Positions 5,688 to 6,115 of a stretch of 6,115 nt of DNA are shown piece by piece. The DNA lies in assembly GCA_031431235.1 (NCBI GenBank), contig JANPDA010000136.1, positions 1 through 6,115 on the forward strand. The letters are read 5' to 3'. The notes below the pieces were generated by a model. It searched no databases. It had not been told where the DNA came from and saw only the letters and a list, made by a program, of their open reading frames with translations. The DNA comes from JANNSW01 sp031431235 (GTDB lineage: Bacteria; Pseudomonadota; Alphaproteobacteria; Rhizobiales; Hyphomicrobiaceae). A program made the position numbers and the translations under genes. Every line of letters starts with the position of its first letter. The first letter of the stretch is position 1.

Positions 5688-6115
5688 ATGACGAGCCTCA
5701 ATCGCCTGTTCGACCTCATTCCCCACAGCGTGATCGGGCTGCTGGCGCGCCTGATCGTCGGGCTCGTGTTCTTCCAGTCCTGGCTGACCAAGGTCGACCT
5801 GGTGAGCTGGGCAATCAAGCCGGCGACGTTCTTCCTGTTCGCCAACGAGTACAAGGTGCCGCTGCTGCCGACTGACCTCTCGGTCTACATGGCGGTGGTG
5901 GTCGAGCTGGTCGGCCCGATCATGCTCTGGCTCGGGCTCGGCACGCGCTTTGCCGCGGTGGCGCTGCTCGGCATGACGCTCGTCATCCAGACTTTCGTCT
6001 ACCCGCAAGCCTACATGACACACGGGCTATGGGCGGTTGCGCTGCTCCTCCTGATGAAGTACGGCCCAGGCAAGCTGTCGCTCGACTGGCTGATCTGGGG
6101 CCGGAAGGGGGATGG
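5688..6115 (+). CDS. DoxX-family inner-membrane protein, partial (3' end outside window)
   Basis: An open frame of 142 codons from ATG 5688 runs off the window with no stop. A gggga/ggaag ribosome site sits 2-4 bases before the start and the bufC stop is 13 bases away, so it is the fourth gene of the operon. About four membrane helices are visible: near 15-35 (VIGLLARLIVGLVFFQSW), 65-84 (SVYMAVVVELVGPIMLWLGL), 87-106 (RFAAVALLGMTLVIQTFVYP) and 112-124 (HGLWAVALLLLMK). The LLARLIVGLVFFQSWLTK, VELVGPIMLWLG and PQAYMTHGLWA segments are typical of DoxX. DoxX proteins are often the last gene of bufferin/gig operons; a redox or membrane-quinone role is suggested but not established. DoxX proteins are usually about 130-170 residues, so most of the gene is probably here. 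Confidence 0.85.
   Translation, partial: MTSLNRLFDLIPHSVIGLLARLIVGLVFFQSWLTKVDLVSWAIKPATFFLFANEYKVPLLPTDLSVYMAVVVELVGPIMLWLGLGTRFAAVALLGMTLVIQTFVYPQAYMTHGLWAVALLLLMKYGPGKLSLDWLIWGRKGD

Noticed and set aside
4859..5854. Minus-strand open frame of 331 codons opposite bufC and the DoxX gene
   Set aside because: Antisense to two genes with clear family signatures; the translation matches nothing recognisable.

Overview
The window is GC-rich DNA, probably from an alphaproteobacterium. A Rhizobiales-like source is a guess from codon use and from the style of the ABC transporter and ChaC proteins; no rRNA or other marker gene is present to fix it. Two halves contrast sharply: a gene-poor, decayed left end (about 1-820) and a compact, well-kept right end (about 820-6115).

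Left end. Two broken mobile-element remnants lie side by side, both on the minus strand. The first (289-540) is the C-terminal part of a DDE transposase interrupted by a one-base deletion; a possible element end lies beyond it at 124-143. The second (635-797) is the extreme C-terminus of a Tn3-family TnpA, broken by at least two frameshifts. Its stop codon sits inside a 38-bp terminal inverted repeat at 635-672. The transposon body that should follow toward higher coordinates is gone, and the remnant runs almost directly into the 3' end of chaC. This is an old insertion scar.

Middle. A ChaC-type gamma-glutamylcyclotransferase (minus strand, 820-1527) is transcribed divergently from a complete ABC half-transporter with fused membrane and ATPase domains (plus strand, 1662-3482). 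The 134-bp spacer should hold both promoters.

Right end. After a 171-bp spacer with an extended -10 promoter candidate comes a tight four-gene plus-strand operon: a DUF2282 secreted small protein with four cysteines (bufA), a DUF692/MNIO oxidative enzyme (bufB), a DUF2063/HvfC-like partner protein (bufC) and a DoxX-family membrane protein that runs off the window. This is the bufferin (gig/Hvf-like) layout. The MNIO enzyme, helped by BufC, is expected to oxidise cysteines of the Sec-exported BufA precursor, giving a thiol-rich peptide that buffers copper or other soft metals in the periplasm. The most unusual point is a perfect in-frame 18-bp tandem triplication near the N-terminus of the MNIO enzyme.

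The link between glutathione turnover (ChaC), the ABC exporter and the bufferin operon is by proximity only and remains inference.
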